NCBI GenBank assembly: GCA_902523455.1
Contig: CABYZG010000005.1
Coordinates: 47,003 to 111,002, forward strand
Length of the DNA: 64,000 nt
Origin: an uncultured Pelagibacteraceae bacterium
GTDB lineage: Bacteria; Pseudomonadota; Alphaproteobacteria; Pelagibacterales; AG-422-B15
Reading direction: 5' to 3'
Shown here: positions 46,765 to 55,579 of the stretch, piece by piece
How positions within the stretch are numbered: the first letter of the stretch is position 1
Layout of the letters: every line of letters begins with the position of its first letter
Program-made: the position numbers and the translations under genes
Notes under the pieces: model-generated
What the model was told of the DNA's origin: nothing
The model's database searches: none
The model's input: the letters and a program-made list of their open reading frames with translations, nothing else

Positions 46765-47310
46765 TTAAAGCTGAAGAGCTTTTTCTATTTCACTTATAAA
46801 TTTTTTAGAGGACGGACGAGTTAATGCCGTATAGCCTGCAATTGCATTGCCATCTTTACCTATTATAATTTTATGAAAATTCCACCTAGGAACTCCACCG
46901 ATAAAACCTAGTTCCTTTTTGGACCATTTGAAAAATGGATGAGCATCTTTACCTTTGACAACATTTTTTTCTGTAAGTGGAAACGTTATATTAAAAGTAC
47001 TTTCACAAAATTCTTTTACTTCACTATTTGTACCTGACTCTTGATTTCCAAAATCATTTGATGGAACACCCAATACAACCAGACCTTGATCTTTATAGTC
47101 ATCATAAAGTTTTTGTAGCCCATCGTATTGATAAGTAAAACCGCATAAACTTGCAGTGTTTACAACGACAAGCGTTTTACCTTTGTAGTCTGACAGGTTA
47201 ATCATATCTTCTTCATTAATATCTTTAAATGAATAACTATATGCATTTTCTGACATTAAGGCTCCTGTGTTTAAGAGAAATATTAGGCAAAAAGTTAAAA
47301 ATACTCTCAT
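46765..47310 (-). CDS. glutathione peroxidase family protein, exported
   Basis: A 181-residue thiol peroxidase that reduces peroxides. VVNTASLCGFTYQ contains the peroxidatic cysteine (Cys, not Sec). GVPSNDFGNQE and PFFKWSKKELG with WNFHK complete the family pattern. An N-terminal hydrophobic leader (about residues 1-19, LTFCLIFLLNTGALM) suggests export to the periplasm. It lies between nhaD (6-bp gap) and the photolyase gene on the same strand. Confidence 0.92.
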   Translation of the reverse strand: MRVFLTFCLIFLLNTGALMSENAYSYSFKDINEEDMINLSDYKGKTLVVVNTASLCGFTYQYDGLQKLYDDYKDQGLVVLGVPSNDFGNQESGTNSEVKEFCESTFNITFPLTEKNVVKGKDAHPFFKWSKKELGFIGGVPRWNFHKIIIGKDGNAIAGYTALTRPSSKKFISEIEKALQL

Positions 47311-47316
47311 CCTGAA

Positions 47317-48609
47317 TTAAAAATTTATCAATATATGAACATAGACACTTACGAAGTATCCAATTGCTATAATCGGTGTCCATTTTAAATGACCAAAGAA
47401 AGTATACATGCCTCTTGATTGACCCATTAAAGCTACGCCCGCTGCAGATCCTATAGACAACATGCTGCCGCCCACGCCAGCAGTTAAAGTAACAAGCAGC
47501 CATTGTGAGTCTGGCATCGCAGGTTCCATTGTTAATACTGCAAACATCACTGGAATATTATCAACAATAGCTGAGAGTATTCCAACTAAAACATTGGCAG
47601 TAGTTGCACCCAAGTCTGTGTACATAAATTCTGATACGTATTCTAGATAGCCTATGAAGCCCAGGCCTCCAACAGACAGAATTACACCAAAGAAAAATAA
47701 TAATGTATCCCACTCAACACGAGCAACATTCTCGAAGAAATCATATTTTTGCTCCTCAATGTCTTTAACACTTATTTTAATATAAAAACTATAGAGCTGT
47801 AAGTAAGCCAGACCAGTCATCATTCCAAATACTGGAGGAAGATGTAAAAAATTATGAAAACTTACAGCAGTCACAATTGTTAAAAGACCAAGTAGAATAA
47901 TTGTCTTTCCGCCATATTTGATTGTTACGCTTGTCTCTGCAACATCGGGTTTATGATCTGAAACAAAAAAGTGCATTATGCTTGCAGGAATAATATAATT
48001 TACAACAGATGGAATAACCAAAGCAAAGAATTGTAAAAAGTCTAACTGACCAGCTTGCCATACCATTAAAGTTGTAATATCGCCGAAGGGACTAAATGCA
48101 CCACCTGCATTTGCAGCGACAACAATATTCACACAGGCTAATCCAACAAACTTAGGACTTGATGAACCTACAGCTACTACAACCGCACATAACACTAAAG
48201 CAGTTGTTAGATTATCAGCTAATGGAGACAAGAAAAATGCTAATACGCCTGTAATCCAGAATAATTGTCTGTAACTAAATTGATTTTTAATTAACCATGA
48301 CTTAAGAGAATTAAACACATTGCGTTCTTCAAGAGCATTTATATATGTCATTGCAACTAAGAGGAAAAAAGCAAGTTCTGTATATTCTAGAAAGCTGTGT
48401 CTAATTTCATGTTCAACCATTTCGTAATGAGGAGTATTGGAATATGCAATTGCAATCATTCCCCATATTAAGCCAGCCGCAAGTACAACTGGCTTTGATT
48501 TTCTTAAATGGGTGAATTCTTCTGCCATCACAAATGCATAAGCGATGACAAAGACAACTAAAGCTGAGAAACCAGCCCAGTGATAGGTTAAATCTAATGA
48601 GTGTTCCAT
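47317..48609 (-). CDS. nhaD: Na+/H+ antiporter NhaD
   Basis: A 430-residue antiporter of the ion-transporter superfamily that exports Na+ (or Li+) in exchange for H+. About 11-12 hydrophobic segments are visible. Conserved parts are FLSPLADNLTTALVLCAVV, ANAGGAFSPFGDITTLMVW, VGILSAIVDNIPVMFAV and GSMLSIGSAAGVALMG. The start region overlaps the end of thiP by 16 bases, so it may be expressed with the thiamine transporter genes. Sodium export suits a marine bacterium. Confidence 0.93.
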   Translation of the reverse strand: MEHSLDLTYHWAGFSALVVFVIAYAFVMAEEFTHLRKSKPVVLAAGLIWGMIAIAYSNTPHYEMVEHEIRHSFLEYTELAFFLLVAMTYINALEERNVFNSLKSWLIKNQFSYRQLFWITGVLAFFLSPLADNLTTALVLCAVVVAVGSSSPKFVGLACVNIVVAANAGGAFSPFGDITTLMVWQAGQLDFLQFFALVIPSVVNYIIPASIMHFFVSDHKPDVAETSVTIKYGGKTIILLGLLTIVTAVSFHNFLHLPPVFGMMTGLAYLQLYSFYIKISVKDIEEQKYDFFENVARVEWDTLLFFFGVILSVGGLGFIGYLEYVSEFMYTDLGATTANVLVGILSAIVDNIPVMFAVLTMEPAMPDSQWLLVTLTAGVGGSMLSIGSAAGVALMGQSRGMYTFFGHLKWTPIIAIGYFVSVYVHILINF

Positions 48610-50138
48610 AACTTACCTTTCATAAATACGTATGAAGCTCCAAAGTAACAGATGCAAAACATTAGCAATATTAGAGAAACTGAATATGCTTCATCCATCC
48701 TATAACTTCCCATAAGTCTATATATTGTTTGAGTAAGAGTTGACAAGCTATTCGTACCAAAAAAGGAAATGATAACGAGATCACTTGCAGATAGTATTGA
48801 AGATACTGAGAAAGCGGTAATTATTGGTACTTTTAGTCTAGGAAAATCAATAATTAGAAATCTCTGTAATCCATACATGTTTATACTTTTTGAGATGTCT
48901 TCATTCTCATGCGTAATTTTAAAGTAAGACGGTGCTAGAAAGTTATATGTAAATGGCAGTGAAAAAATTGCGTTTAGTATGATAACAATAAGAATATTAG
49001 GTATATCAAACAAGCTGATTTTAAATAATAAAATATAATATCCAACAGCCATTACCACTGGCGAAAATATAATAAGTGAATAAATCAATATTTCTGTAAA
49101 ATATTTTTTGCGATAGATCAAATTAAGGTAGTTGAGAGCTACAAAAACTGAAATGGTTCCTGAAAAAAAACAAATCACAAATGTGTTATTTATTGCATGC
49201 CACAAATATGATGATGAAAATATATTTATTAGTTCTTTATTGAATCCATTTAAGATTATGAAGCATATTGGAGAAAAAATAAAAATAGAAATCAATATTA
49301 TGAATATAATTTCAAAATAGAGAGAAAATCCCCCTTTTTTATTTTCATAAAAATTTCTTTGATCATCAATTATAAAGTTTGAACTTTTAAAATTTTTAAA
49401 GAAAGCAGCGTATATGAAAAGACATATTGATAATTGTATAAGCAATAAATTTAGAGCTGCATCAAAATCATTATTAAAAATTACAGAATAATAAATCGCT
49501 ACTTCTAAAGTTGAATATTTTGGGCTTCCACCAAGAATTAAAACTGGGGTAAAGCTTACAAAGCATATAAAAAAGACAATAACAAAGAGACTGGGTATAT
49601 TTTTTTTTATAATAGGCCATTCAATAGCAAAGAAAATTCCTAACTTGTCCAAAGACATTTGTTTTGCAAGCATATATTCATTTGAACTGATATCATTTAG
49701 ACTTTGAAATATAATTCTTGTTATTAATGGAGTGTTTAAAATTGTATGACCAAGTAATATGCCAATTATTCCATAAATAGAAAAATATTGTCCGTAAAAT
49801 GTTAGGATTCCAAATACTGACAGTATTGTTGGCAACACAAATAAAATTGACAAAAAATTTACGATAAGTTTTATGGTTTTATGATGTCTGTGCCTTATTA
49901 ATAAAAGTGCAAATACGGAACCTATTACTATAGAAAAAAAGGCAGAGGCAAATGATTGAAAGATTGTAAAAAAAATAATGCTAAAATAATAATTTGAGAA
50001 ATTAAGTGTAAAACTAAAATTGTAATAATAAACTAAACCAAACACAGGCAGCACAACTGCCGCTAAAACGAGAAAAAAAACTCCTATTGGAATTAGATCT
50101 TTTATATTAGCCTGCAATAGTCTCAAGCCAAGTTTCAA
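48594..50138 (-). CDS. thiP: thiamine ABC transporter permease ThiP
   Basis: A 514-residue permease with two fused BPD_transp-type halves, each with about six hydrophobic segments. EAA-loop-like sequences appear around residues 155-180 (LNDISSNEYMLAKQMSLDK) and 400-430 (EDISKSINMYGLQRFLIIDFPRLK). The fused design is that of ThiP. It overlaps thiB by 32 bases and is followed by nhaD. No thiQ ATPase is adjacent, so it must borrow an ATPase encoded elsewhere. Confidence 0.85.
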   Translation of the reverse strand: MKLGLRLLQANIKDLIPIGVFFLVLAAVVLPVFGLVYYYNFSFTLNFSNYYFSIIFFTIFQSFASAFFSIVIGSVFALLLIRHRHHKTIKLIVNFLSILFVLPTILSVFGILTFYGQYFSIYGIIGILLGHTILNTPLITRIIFQSLNDISSNEYMLAKQMSLDKLGIFFAIEWPIIKKNIPSLFVIVFFICFVSFTPVLILGGSPKYSTLEVAIYYSVIFNNDFDAALNLLLIQLSICLFIYAAFFKNFKSSNFIIDDQRNFYENKKGGFSLYFEIIFIILISIFIFSPICFIILNGFNKELINIFSSSYLWHAINNTFVICFFSGTISVFVALNYLNLIYRKKYFTEILIYSLIIFSPVVMAVGYYILLFKISLFDIPNILIVIILNAIFSLPFTYNFLAPSYFKITHENEDISKSINMYGLQRFLIIDFPRLKVPIITAFSVSSILSASDLVIISFFGTNSLSTLTQTIYRLMGSYRMDEAYSVSLILLMFCICYFGASYVFMKGKLWNTH

Positions 50139-51003
50139 TTAATGGTTCAGACTCTAGAAATACTTCATAATCAATTTCTTTTGGTTTTATTAAATTTTTC
50201 ATTTTTTCTGGAACAAGTTCAGTTTTATCGACTGATGGATACATAATGTTCATTGAAGATATTATTTTTTGAATTTCATCCTCAATAATGAAATCTATAA
50301 ATTTTTTTGCAAGTTTTTGATTCATTGACTCCTCTCGAACATAAACAATCTCCCTTGTGGCTAAGTGACCCTCAGTAAAATTAATTGAATTGTATTTGTA
50401 TTCATTTTCATATTCTTGGTGATAAAATGGCGAAGTACTATAACTCAAAACAAGGTCTGCATTTCCTTCAAGAAAAATTCCATAAGCCTCTGACCATCCT
50501 GGTGAGTATGTTATTATATTTTGATCTAATTGCTTTAACTTAATAGAGAAGTCATCTTTAAATATTGTTTTCATCCACCTTAACAAACCAATGCCAACTG
50601 GACTTGTACGAGGATCTTGCACAACGATTTTAAGATCATCACGATTTACCAACTCCTCAAAAGTTTTGGGTGGGTTAGTTAGTTTACTACTGTCATAAAT
50701 AAACGAAAAGAAACCATGATCATACTCATGCCAATCTTCAATTGAATAATCAAATTCGTGCATTTCTACGCCAAGAATCACATCCTTACCATTCAGAAAA
50801 ATTTCATTATTTAAAGTACCTGCTTGACTGGTTGAGATGAATTGAAGATCGCAATTGCAAATTTCTTCAAACTTTTCTTCTATAATAGGTCCTGGCCCCC
50901 AATCAGCTGAGAAAGAGTCGTAGGTTCCAACAACCAATTTTTCTTGGGCAAAGGAGCTGTTTAAAAAAATAAAAAAAAATAAAATAACTGATATTTTCTG
51001 CAT
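50107..51003 (-). CDS. thiB: thiamine-binding periplasmic protein ThiB
   Basis: A 298-residue substrate-binding protein. A signal peptide (about 1-19, ending SFAQ) precedes LVVGTYDSFSADWGPGPII and CNCDLQF. VVQDPRTSPVGIGLLRWM and YSPGWSEAYGIFLEGNADLVLSYSTSP are the classic thiamine-site segments. Compared with E. coli ThiB as I remember it, about 20 residues are missing near residues 80-95. The TPP riboswitch immediately upstream confirms thiamine or a precursor as the substrate. Confidence 0.92.
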   Translation of the reverse strand: MQKISVILFFFIFLNSSFAQEKLVVGTYDSFSADWGPGPIIEEKFEEICNCDLQFISTSQAGTLNNEIFLNGKDVILGVEMHEFDYSIEDWHEYDHGFFSFIYDSSKLTNPPKTFEELVNRDDLKIVVQDPRTSPVGIGLLRWMKTIFKDDFSIKLKQLDQNIITYSPGWSEAYGIFLEGNADLVLSYSTSPFYHQEYENEYKYNSINFTEGHLATREIVYVREESMNQKLAKKFIDFIIEDEIQKIISSMNIMYPSVDKTELVPEKMKNLIKPKEIDYEVFLESEPLIETWLETIAG

Positions 51004-51080
51004 ATTTCCTCCGCTAGCATTATCTAGATCAGGTTTTGGGTCGTTCCGTTATTTGGAACCTCTCAGCAATAGCTCCCCAT
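51004..51080 (-). promoter_or_regulatory. TPP riboswitch (thi box) controlling thiB-thiP
   Basis: The minus strand shows the conserved parts in order. GGGGAGCT (51078-51071) is followed by GCTGAGAGG, the P3 arms GGTTCC/GGAACG, GACCC, and then ACCTGATCTAGATAATG with GCTAGCG. GGAGG (51012-51008) is both the 3' end of the motif and the ribosome-binding site of thiB at 51003, so control is probably translational: TPP binding hides the site. No terminator hairpin follows. Confidence 0.95.
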
Positions 51081-51092
51081 AATCTTCAATCA

Positions 51093-51122
51093 ATTATATA
51101 TTTATCATTCATCATTAATCAA
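51093..51122 (-). promoter_or_regulatory. predicted thiB promoter
   Basis: Minus-strand TTGATT (51122-51117) and a perfect TATAAT (51098-51093) are spaced by 18 bases. Transcription would start near 51086, just before the riboswitch. Position relative to the riboswitch supports it. Confidence 0.52.
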
Positions 51123-51129
51123 ATATATT
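51101..51129 (+). promoter_or_regulatory. possible promoter of the thioesterase gene, leaderless
   Basis: TTTATC (51101-51106) and TATATT (51124-51129) are spaced by 17 bases, and the -10 ends 6 bases before the ATG at 51136. If real, the mRNA starts at the initiation codon. It overlaps the divergent thiB promoter. Confidence 0.33.
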
Positions 51130-51135
51130 TTTGCA

Positions 51136-51570
51136 ATGCAGACTGACATATTAAAAAATATAAAAAACTATACCAAGGATACTGATCCTGGACCGTTCTC
51201 AAAAAATAATGGTTTTCTCTATAATTTAGAACTCGATGGAATTTTTTATAAAGGATTTACGGTTGAGGAAATTAATTGCAATAAAGCCGGTATAGCGCAT
51301 GGAGGTACACTGATTGCATTTGCAGACGGAATTATGGGGTATACTGCTTGGAAAAAAGACTCATTCCCGTGCTTAACTGCTAAACTAAACGCTAATTATG
51401 TAGGTCCCGCCCCGAAAGGATCTTGGGTATATGGTTTTGCAGAAATTACGAGAGAAACAAAATCAATTTTATTTATGAAGTGCAACTTATTCATAGATGA
51501 TAAGATTATTTTTACATCAGACGGGATTTTTAAAATTTTAAGAAATCACGGAAAAAAGGATCCATCTTAA
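51136..51570 (+). CDS. PaaI-like hotdog-fold thioesterase
   Basis: A 144-residue hotdog protein. NCNKAGIAHGGTLIAFADGIMGYTAW is the thioesterase motif with the HGG turn and helical Asp. LTAKLNANYVGPAPKGSWV and SILFMKCNLFIDDKIIFTSDGIFKIL complete the fold. The substrate is probably an acyl-CoA. It is divergent from thiB. The epoxide-hydrolase-like gene starts 2 bp after its stop, so the two are likely co-expressed. Confidence 0.83.
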   Translation: MQTDILKNIKNYTKDTDPGPFSKNNGFLYNLELDGIFYKGFTVEEINCNKAGIAHGGTLIAFADGIMGYTAWKKDSFPCLTAKLNANYVGPAPKGSWVYGFAEITRETKSILFMKCNLFIDDKIIFTSDGIFKILRNHGKKDPS

Positions 51571-51572
51571 CA

Positions 51573-52517
51573 ATGTTTAATAAGAAAAATTTTAAAATTA
51601 TTAAAAATAAAAATATCGAAATCAATACATATATAGATGGAAAGGGTCCATTAGTAATAATGGCGCATGGGTGGCCAGAGTCGTGGTATTCTTGGAGACA
51701 TCAGATTAATTCTTTTGTTAAAAACGGTTTCAAGGTAGCAGTGCCAGATATGAGAGGTTACGGAAAATCTTCAAAGCCAACTGAAATCGATGCTTACAAT
51801 ATTATGGAACTCACTTCAGATATTATTGCTATAGCAGATGAGATGAATGAAGATGATTTTTCTTTAATTGGACACGACTGGGGAGCGCCAGTTGCTTGGA
51901 ATACATCATTGTATCATCCTGACAGAGTCAATAAAGTTTGTGGAATGAGTGTACCATATGTAGTTTCAAAAATGCCACCAATTGAAACAATGAAATTTTT
52001 GTTCAAAGATGTATTTTTTTATATGATTTATTTTCAAGAAGAAGGACGTGTCGAAAAAGAGTTAGAGCATGACATGAGAAAATCTTTGATTGCAGTATAC
52101 AGTTCTCTCACAAGCAATGGAGAAGAGTCACAAACTTTTGAACCTAAGCCTTATACAGATGAGATGACGTTCTTAGACTCACTTGGTGAACATGATAAAA
52201 TTCCTGAATTTATGTCAGAAGAGGATTTCGATTTTTATCTTAAAGAATTTACAAATGGAGGAATGCGCGGACCAATTAACTGGTATCGAAACATTGACAA
52301 AAATTGGGAAATTACAAAAGATACTCATAAGAAAAAAATATCACCTCCTTCATGTTTCATCGTGGGCGAGCACGATCCTGTTGCTAAATGGAGTTTGATA
52401 AATCCAGCCCTACATGAAAACCTTGTCTCAAATCATATAATTAAAAATGCAGGTCATTGGGTACAACAGGAGAAGCCTGACGAAGTAAATAATATACTAT
52501 TAGATTTTCTTAAATAG
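51573..52517 (+). CDS. alpha/beta hydrolase, epoxide hydrolase-like
   Basis: A 314-residue hydrolase. The oxyanion motif AHGWPESWYSWRHQ is at about 31-44. The nucleophile is D102 in IGHDWGAPVAW; Asp rather than Ser points to epoxide hydrolase or dehalogenase. NWYRNIDKNW in the cap supplies a tyrosine. The charge-relay Asp is in VGEHDPVAKW and the His in NAGHWVQQEKP. The HGWP and cap tyrosine favour epoxide hydrolase. Probably transcribed with the thioesterase. Confidence 0.85.
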   Translation: MFNKKNFKIIKNKNIEINTYIDGKGPLVIMAHGWPESWYSWRHQINSFVKNGFKVAVPDMRGYGKSSKPTEIDAYNIMELTSDIIAIADEMNEDDFSLIGHDWGAPVAWNTSLYHPDRVNKVCGMSVPYVVSKMPPIETMKFLFKDVFFYMIYFQEEGRVEKELEHDMRKSLIAVYSSLTSNGEESQTFEPKPYTDEMTFLDSLGEHDKIPEFMSEEDFDFYLKEFTNGGMRGPINWYRNIDKNWEITKDTHKKKISPPSCFIVGEHDPVAKWSLINPALHENLVSNHIIKNAGHWVQQEKPDEVNNILLDFLK

Positions 52518-52558
52518 ATTGAAGATTTATCTGTTTTTAGATACATTCTCACTCGTTT

Positions 52559-52635
<77 letters not shown>

Positions 52636-52647
52636 ACGAGGTTTTTA

Positions 52648-53685
52648 ATGAGCGTACCAATCAAAAATTCTTACACAATGCCAGCTGAATGGTTTCCTCA
52701 CGAGTGTTGCTGGATGCAGTGGCCAACAGAAACATTTCCAACAGATGTGACATCATCTTGGTCACATTTTGATTATCAAAAGGGAAGAGATGCATGGGCA
52801 AAAGTTGCAAATACCATCTCAAAATTTGAAAAGACTAAGATGATAGTTCATCCAAAGGACTCTGATAGTGCAAAAGGTTTACTAAGTGAAAAAATAGATA
52901 TTATAGAGTTTCCTATCAATGACGCATGGTCAAGGGACTCAGGGGCTATATTTCTTTTAGATCATAATCATGGATTGGCAGGCGTGGACTCAGATTTTAA
53001 TTGTTGGGGTTACAAAGAAAATTATGAACTAGACGATAAAGTAGCCAAAATGATGATTGAAAAATCTGGAGCTCAATATTTTAAAAATAATATGGTGCTA
53101 GAAGGTGGTTCTATTGATGTAGATGGTAATGGAACATTATTGACAACAGAACAATGTCTACTGCATAAAAATAGAAATCCTAATCTTTCAAAACTAGATA
53201 TTGAAGAAAACCTTAAGAATTTTTTTGGTGTTAAAAATATTATTTGGCTAAAACACGGAACAGACGAAGGTACAAATGGTCATGTGGATAATGTTGCATG
53301 CTTTATCTCTCCTGGAAGAGTTATGGCTATGACATGTCAAGACAAACAAGATCCATATTATGACTTGCTAAATGAAAATCTGGAAATTTTAAAAACTTCA
53401 AAAGATGCAAATGGAAATGACTTAGATGTAATTGAATTAGAGATGTCTTATAAAAGAATAATCCCAAATGATGATGAGCCATGCTCATATATTAATTTCT
53501 ATATTGCTAATTCAGCTGTAATTCTTCCGATTTTCGGCGATGAAAAGGCAGATCAAAATGCTTTAGAAATAGTTAAAAGTTCATTTCCTGATCGAAAAGT
53601 AGTCACTCTTGATGGGTCTCATATACTTTTGGGAGGAGGTGGTGTACACTGTATCACGCAACAACAACCAAGGAGTAAATTGTGA
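52648..53685 (+). CDS. aguA: agmatine deiminase
   Basis: A 345-residue guanidino-group hydrolase that converts agmatine to N-carbamoylputrescine and ammonia. The start MPAEWFPHECCWMQWP, NDAWSRDSGAIF, EGGSIDVDGNGTLLTTEQCLL and GTNGHVDNVACF are conserved. The catalytic cysteine is C335 in GGGGVHCITQQQP. The ATG at 52648 is chosen because the upstream open frame lies within tRNA-Pro. It ends inside the aguB GTG start. Confidence 0.95.
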   Translation: MSVPIKNSYTMPAEWFPHECCWMQWPTETFPTDVTSSWSHFDYQKGRDAWAKVANTISKFEKTKMIVHPKDSDSAKGLLSEKIDIIEFPINDAWSRDSGAIFLLDHNHGLAGVDSDFNCWGYKENYELDDKVAKMMIEKSGAQYFKNNMVLEGGSIDVDGNGTLLTTEQCLLHKNRNPNLSKLDIEENLKNFFGVKNIIWLKHGTDEGTNGHVDNVACFISPGRVMAMTCQDKQDPYYDLLNENLEILKTSKDANGNDLDVIELEMSYKRIIPNDDEPCSYINFYIANSAVILPIFGDEKADQNALEIVKSSFPDRKVVTLDGSHILLGGGGVHCITQQQPRSKL

Positions 53686-54551
53686 AAGAAGTAACCGTGG
53701 CAGCAACGCAAATGGCTTGTTCTAATGATACTAATAAGAATGTTAATAATGCTGAGAAGCTTGTCAGACAGGCCGCTTCCGAAGGTGCTCAAATAATTTT
53801 AATTCAAGAGTTATTTGAATCACAATATTTTTGCATGGACCAAAAAGAAGAATTGTTTGAATTATCAAAACCTTTTGACAACCATCCAACAATAAAGAAA
53901 TTTTCTGAATTGGCTAAAGAACTGAATGTTGTTTTGCCAGTGAGTTTTTTTGAAAAAGCAAATAGGGCTCATTATAATTCAGTTGCGATTGTCGATGCAG
54001 ATGGAAGCATATTAGGAAAATACAGAAAATCACACATTCCTGATGGACCAGGCTACCAGGAAAAATTTTATTTTAATCCTGGAGACACAGGTTTTAAAGT
54101 ATGGAACACTAAATACGCTAAGATTGGAGTTGGCATTTGTTGGGATCAGTGGTTTCCAGAAGCTGCAAGGTCCATGGTTCTAAGTGGAGCAGAGTTATTA
54201 CTATATCCAACCGCTATTGGAGGAGAACCGGAAGATGATGGATTTGATAGCTCTGATATGTGGCAAAGAGCAATGATAGGGCACTCTGCGTCAAATCAAA
54301 TACCAGTCATTGCTTCTAATAGAATTGGAACTGAAAAAGGAATTGATATTGAAAACTATTTTTATGGTCGTTCCTTCGTAACAAATCATGTTGGTGACAA
54401 GATCGCAGAGGGAAGTAGAGATAAAGAAGAAGTACTCATAGGAAAGATTAATTTGTCCGACGCTGAAACCTTGCGAAACGTTTGGGGGGTTTTTAGAGAT
54501 AGAAGACCTGAACTTTATAAAGGCCTTCTTAATCTTGATGGATCAGAATAG
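53682..54551 (+). CDS. aguB: N-carbamoylputrescine amidase
   Basis: A 289-residue nitrilase-superfamily enzyme that converts N-carbamoylputrescine to putrescine. The Glu-Lys-Cys triad is E43 (IQELFES), K116 (KYRKSHIPDGPGY) and C153 (GICWDQWFPE). The start is GTG, overlapping the aguA stop (GTGA), with an AAGGAG ribosome-binding site inside aguA. Together the pair makes putrescine from agmatine; an arginine decarboxylase is not in the window. Confidence 0.95.
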   Translation: MKEVTVAATQMACSNDTNKNVNNAEKLVRQAASEGAQIILIQELFESQYFCMDQKEELFELSKPFDNHPTIKKFSELAKELNVVLPVSFFEKANRAHYNSVAIVDADGSILGKYRKSHIPDGPGYQEKFYFNPGDTGFKVWNTKYAKIGVGICWDQWFPEAARSMVLSGAELLLYPTAIGGEPEDDGFDSSDMWQRAMIGHSASNQIPVIASNRIGTEKGIDIENYFYGRSFVTNHVGDKIAEGSRDKEEVLIGKINLSDAETLRNVWGVFRDRRPELYKGLLNLDGSE

Positions 54552-54556
54552 AGAAT

Positions 54557-54835
54557 ATGAAAGCTAAAATATATAAACCTTCTAAAACCGCAATGCAGTC
54601 AGGAAGATCAAAATATAACAAATGGGTTTTAAAATTTTCTGACCAAAAAAATCAACTTAAAGATACTATGATGGGTTGGAATGGTGGCAGCAGCACTGTT
54701 TCGCAAATTGAATTAAAGTTCTCGTCCAAAGAAGAAGCAGTTAATTATGCAAAAAAAAATAGTATTGATTATGAAGTTCTTGAAACCTCAGAGAGGAAAG
54801 TTATAAATAAATCTTACGCAGATAACTTTAAGTAA
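54557..54835 (+). CDS. NADH dehydrogenase accessory subunit, NDUFS4/ETC complex I subunit family
   Basis: A 92-residue protein. KIYKPSKTAMQSGRSKYNKW, MMGWNGGSSTVSQIELKF, SSKEEAVNYAKKNSIDYEV and KSYADNFK match the NDUFS4 family found in alphaproteobacteria and mitochondria. It would bind the peripheral arm of complex I and aid its stability. The gene stands alone, away from nuo genes, 5 bp after aguB. Its stop codon ends on the base before tRNA-Arg. Confidence 0.9.
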   Translation: MKAKIYKPSKTAMQSGRSKYNKWVLKFSDQKNQLKDTMMGWNGGSSTVSQIELKFSSKEEAVNYAKKNSIDYEVLETSERKVINKSYADNFK

Positions 54836-54912
54836 GCGCCCGTAGCTCAGCTGGATAGAGCAACAGCCTTCTAAGCTGTGGGTCAGAGGTTCGAATCCTC
54901 TCGGGCGCGCCA
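54836..54912 (+). tRNA. tRNA-Arg (anticodon TCT), CCA encoded
   Basis: The acceptor stem GCGCCCG/CGGGCGC has discriminator G and an encoded CCA at 54910-54912. The anticodon stem ACAGC/GCTGT closes CTTCTAA, giving TCT. The T-arm is GAGGTTCGAATCCTC. It directly abuts the NDUFS4-like stop codon and is 7 bp before the Sel1-repeat gene. Confidence 0.97.
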
Positions 54913-54919
54913 TAATTAA

Positions 54920-55579
54920 ATGAATAAACTATTTATAATAACTACATTTATAATAACAATAAGTTCTACAGTATTCTCAAAAGCTGAAAACGTTTATGAT
55001 CTTTTTGCAACTGGAAAAAAAGAAGAAGCAATAAAAGTTTTGAAAGATTTTATTAATACAGAGTCAAACCCAGACGCAAAATATATTTTAGGTCTTTTAT
55101 ATAACGATGCCTCGTCAATAAACTTATGTAAGATTGATGACTTTTGTGTAAATGAGAATGAGTCAAACTACAAAAAAGCTTATGAAATTTTTTTAGATCT
55201 ATATGAAAATGATAATGACCCAAGAGCAGCTTATGCTATAGGGGAATACTATGATAATCATTGGGTATTTTGGCCAAATTATAAAAAAGCATTTCAGTAT
55301 TACTTATTTGCAGCAGAAAGAGGTGTTCCTGAAGCGCAATATAATGTTGCAAACATGTACGAGTTTGGAGATGGAGTAAAAAAAGATCTTGTTCAATCAG
55401 TTAGGTGGTATTTGCAATGTAATAAATCTTCATTATGCGGCGCTGGAAAAGAAGGAATTGATGATCTAATTGCAGAACTAAGTTCTGAAGAGCTAGATTA
55501 TGCATTGTCAATGATAGATGAAACAATTGAGGAAGTAGACATTCGAATAACTGCAGCACGATCAATTGTGGTTCGGTAA
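54920..55579 (+). CDS. exported Sel1-like repeat (TPR) protein
   Basis: A 219-residue protein with an N-terminal signal peptide (about 1-21, FIITTFIITISSTVFSKA). Helical repeats follow: DAKYILGLLYND, DPRAAYAIGEYYDN, then AFQYYLFAAERGVPEAQYNVANMYEFGDGV, a textbook Sel1 unit, and VRWYLQCN. A few cysteines (INLCKIDDFCV, SSLCG) could form disulfides in the periplasm. Sel1 proteins usually act as protein-interaction scaffolds; the partner here is unknown. Confidence 0.75.
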   Translation: MNKLFIITTFIITISSTVFSKAENVYDLFATGKKEEAIKVLKDFINTESNPDAKYILGLLYNDASSINLCKIDDFCVNENESNYKKAYEIFLDLYENDNDPRAAYAIGEYYDNHWVFWPNYKKAFQYYLFAAERGVPEAQYNVANMYEFGDGVKKDLVQSVRWYLQCNKSSLCGAGKEGIDDLIAELSSEELDYALSMIDETIEEVDIRITAARSIVVR

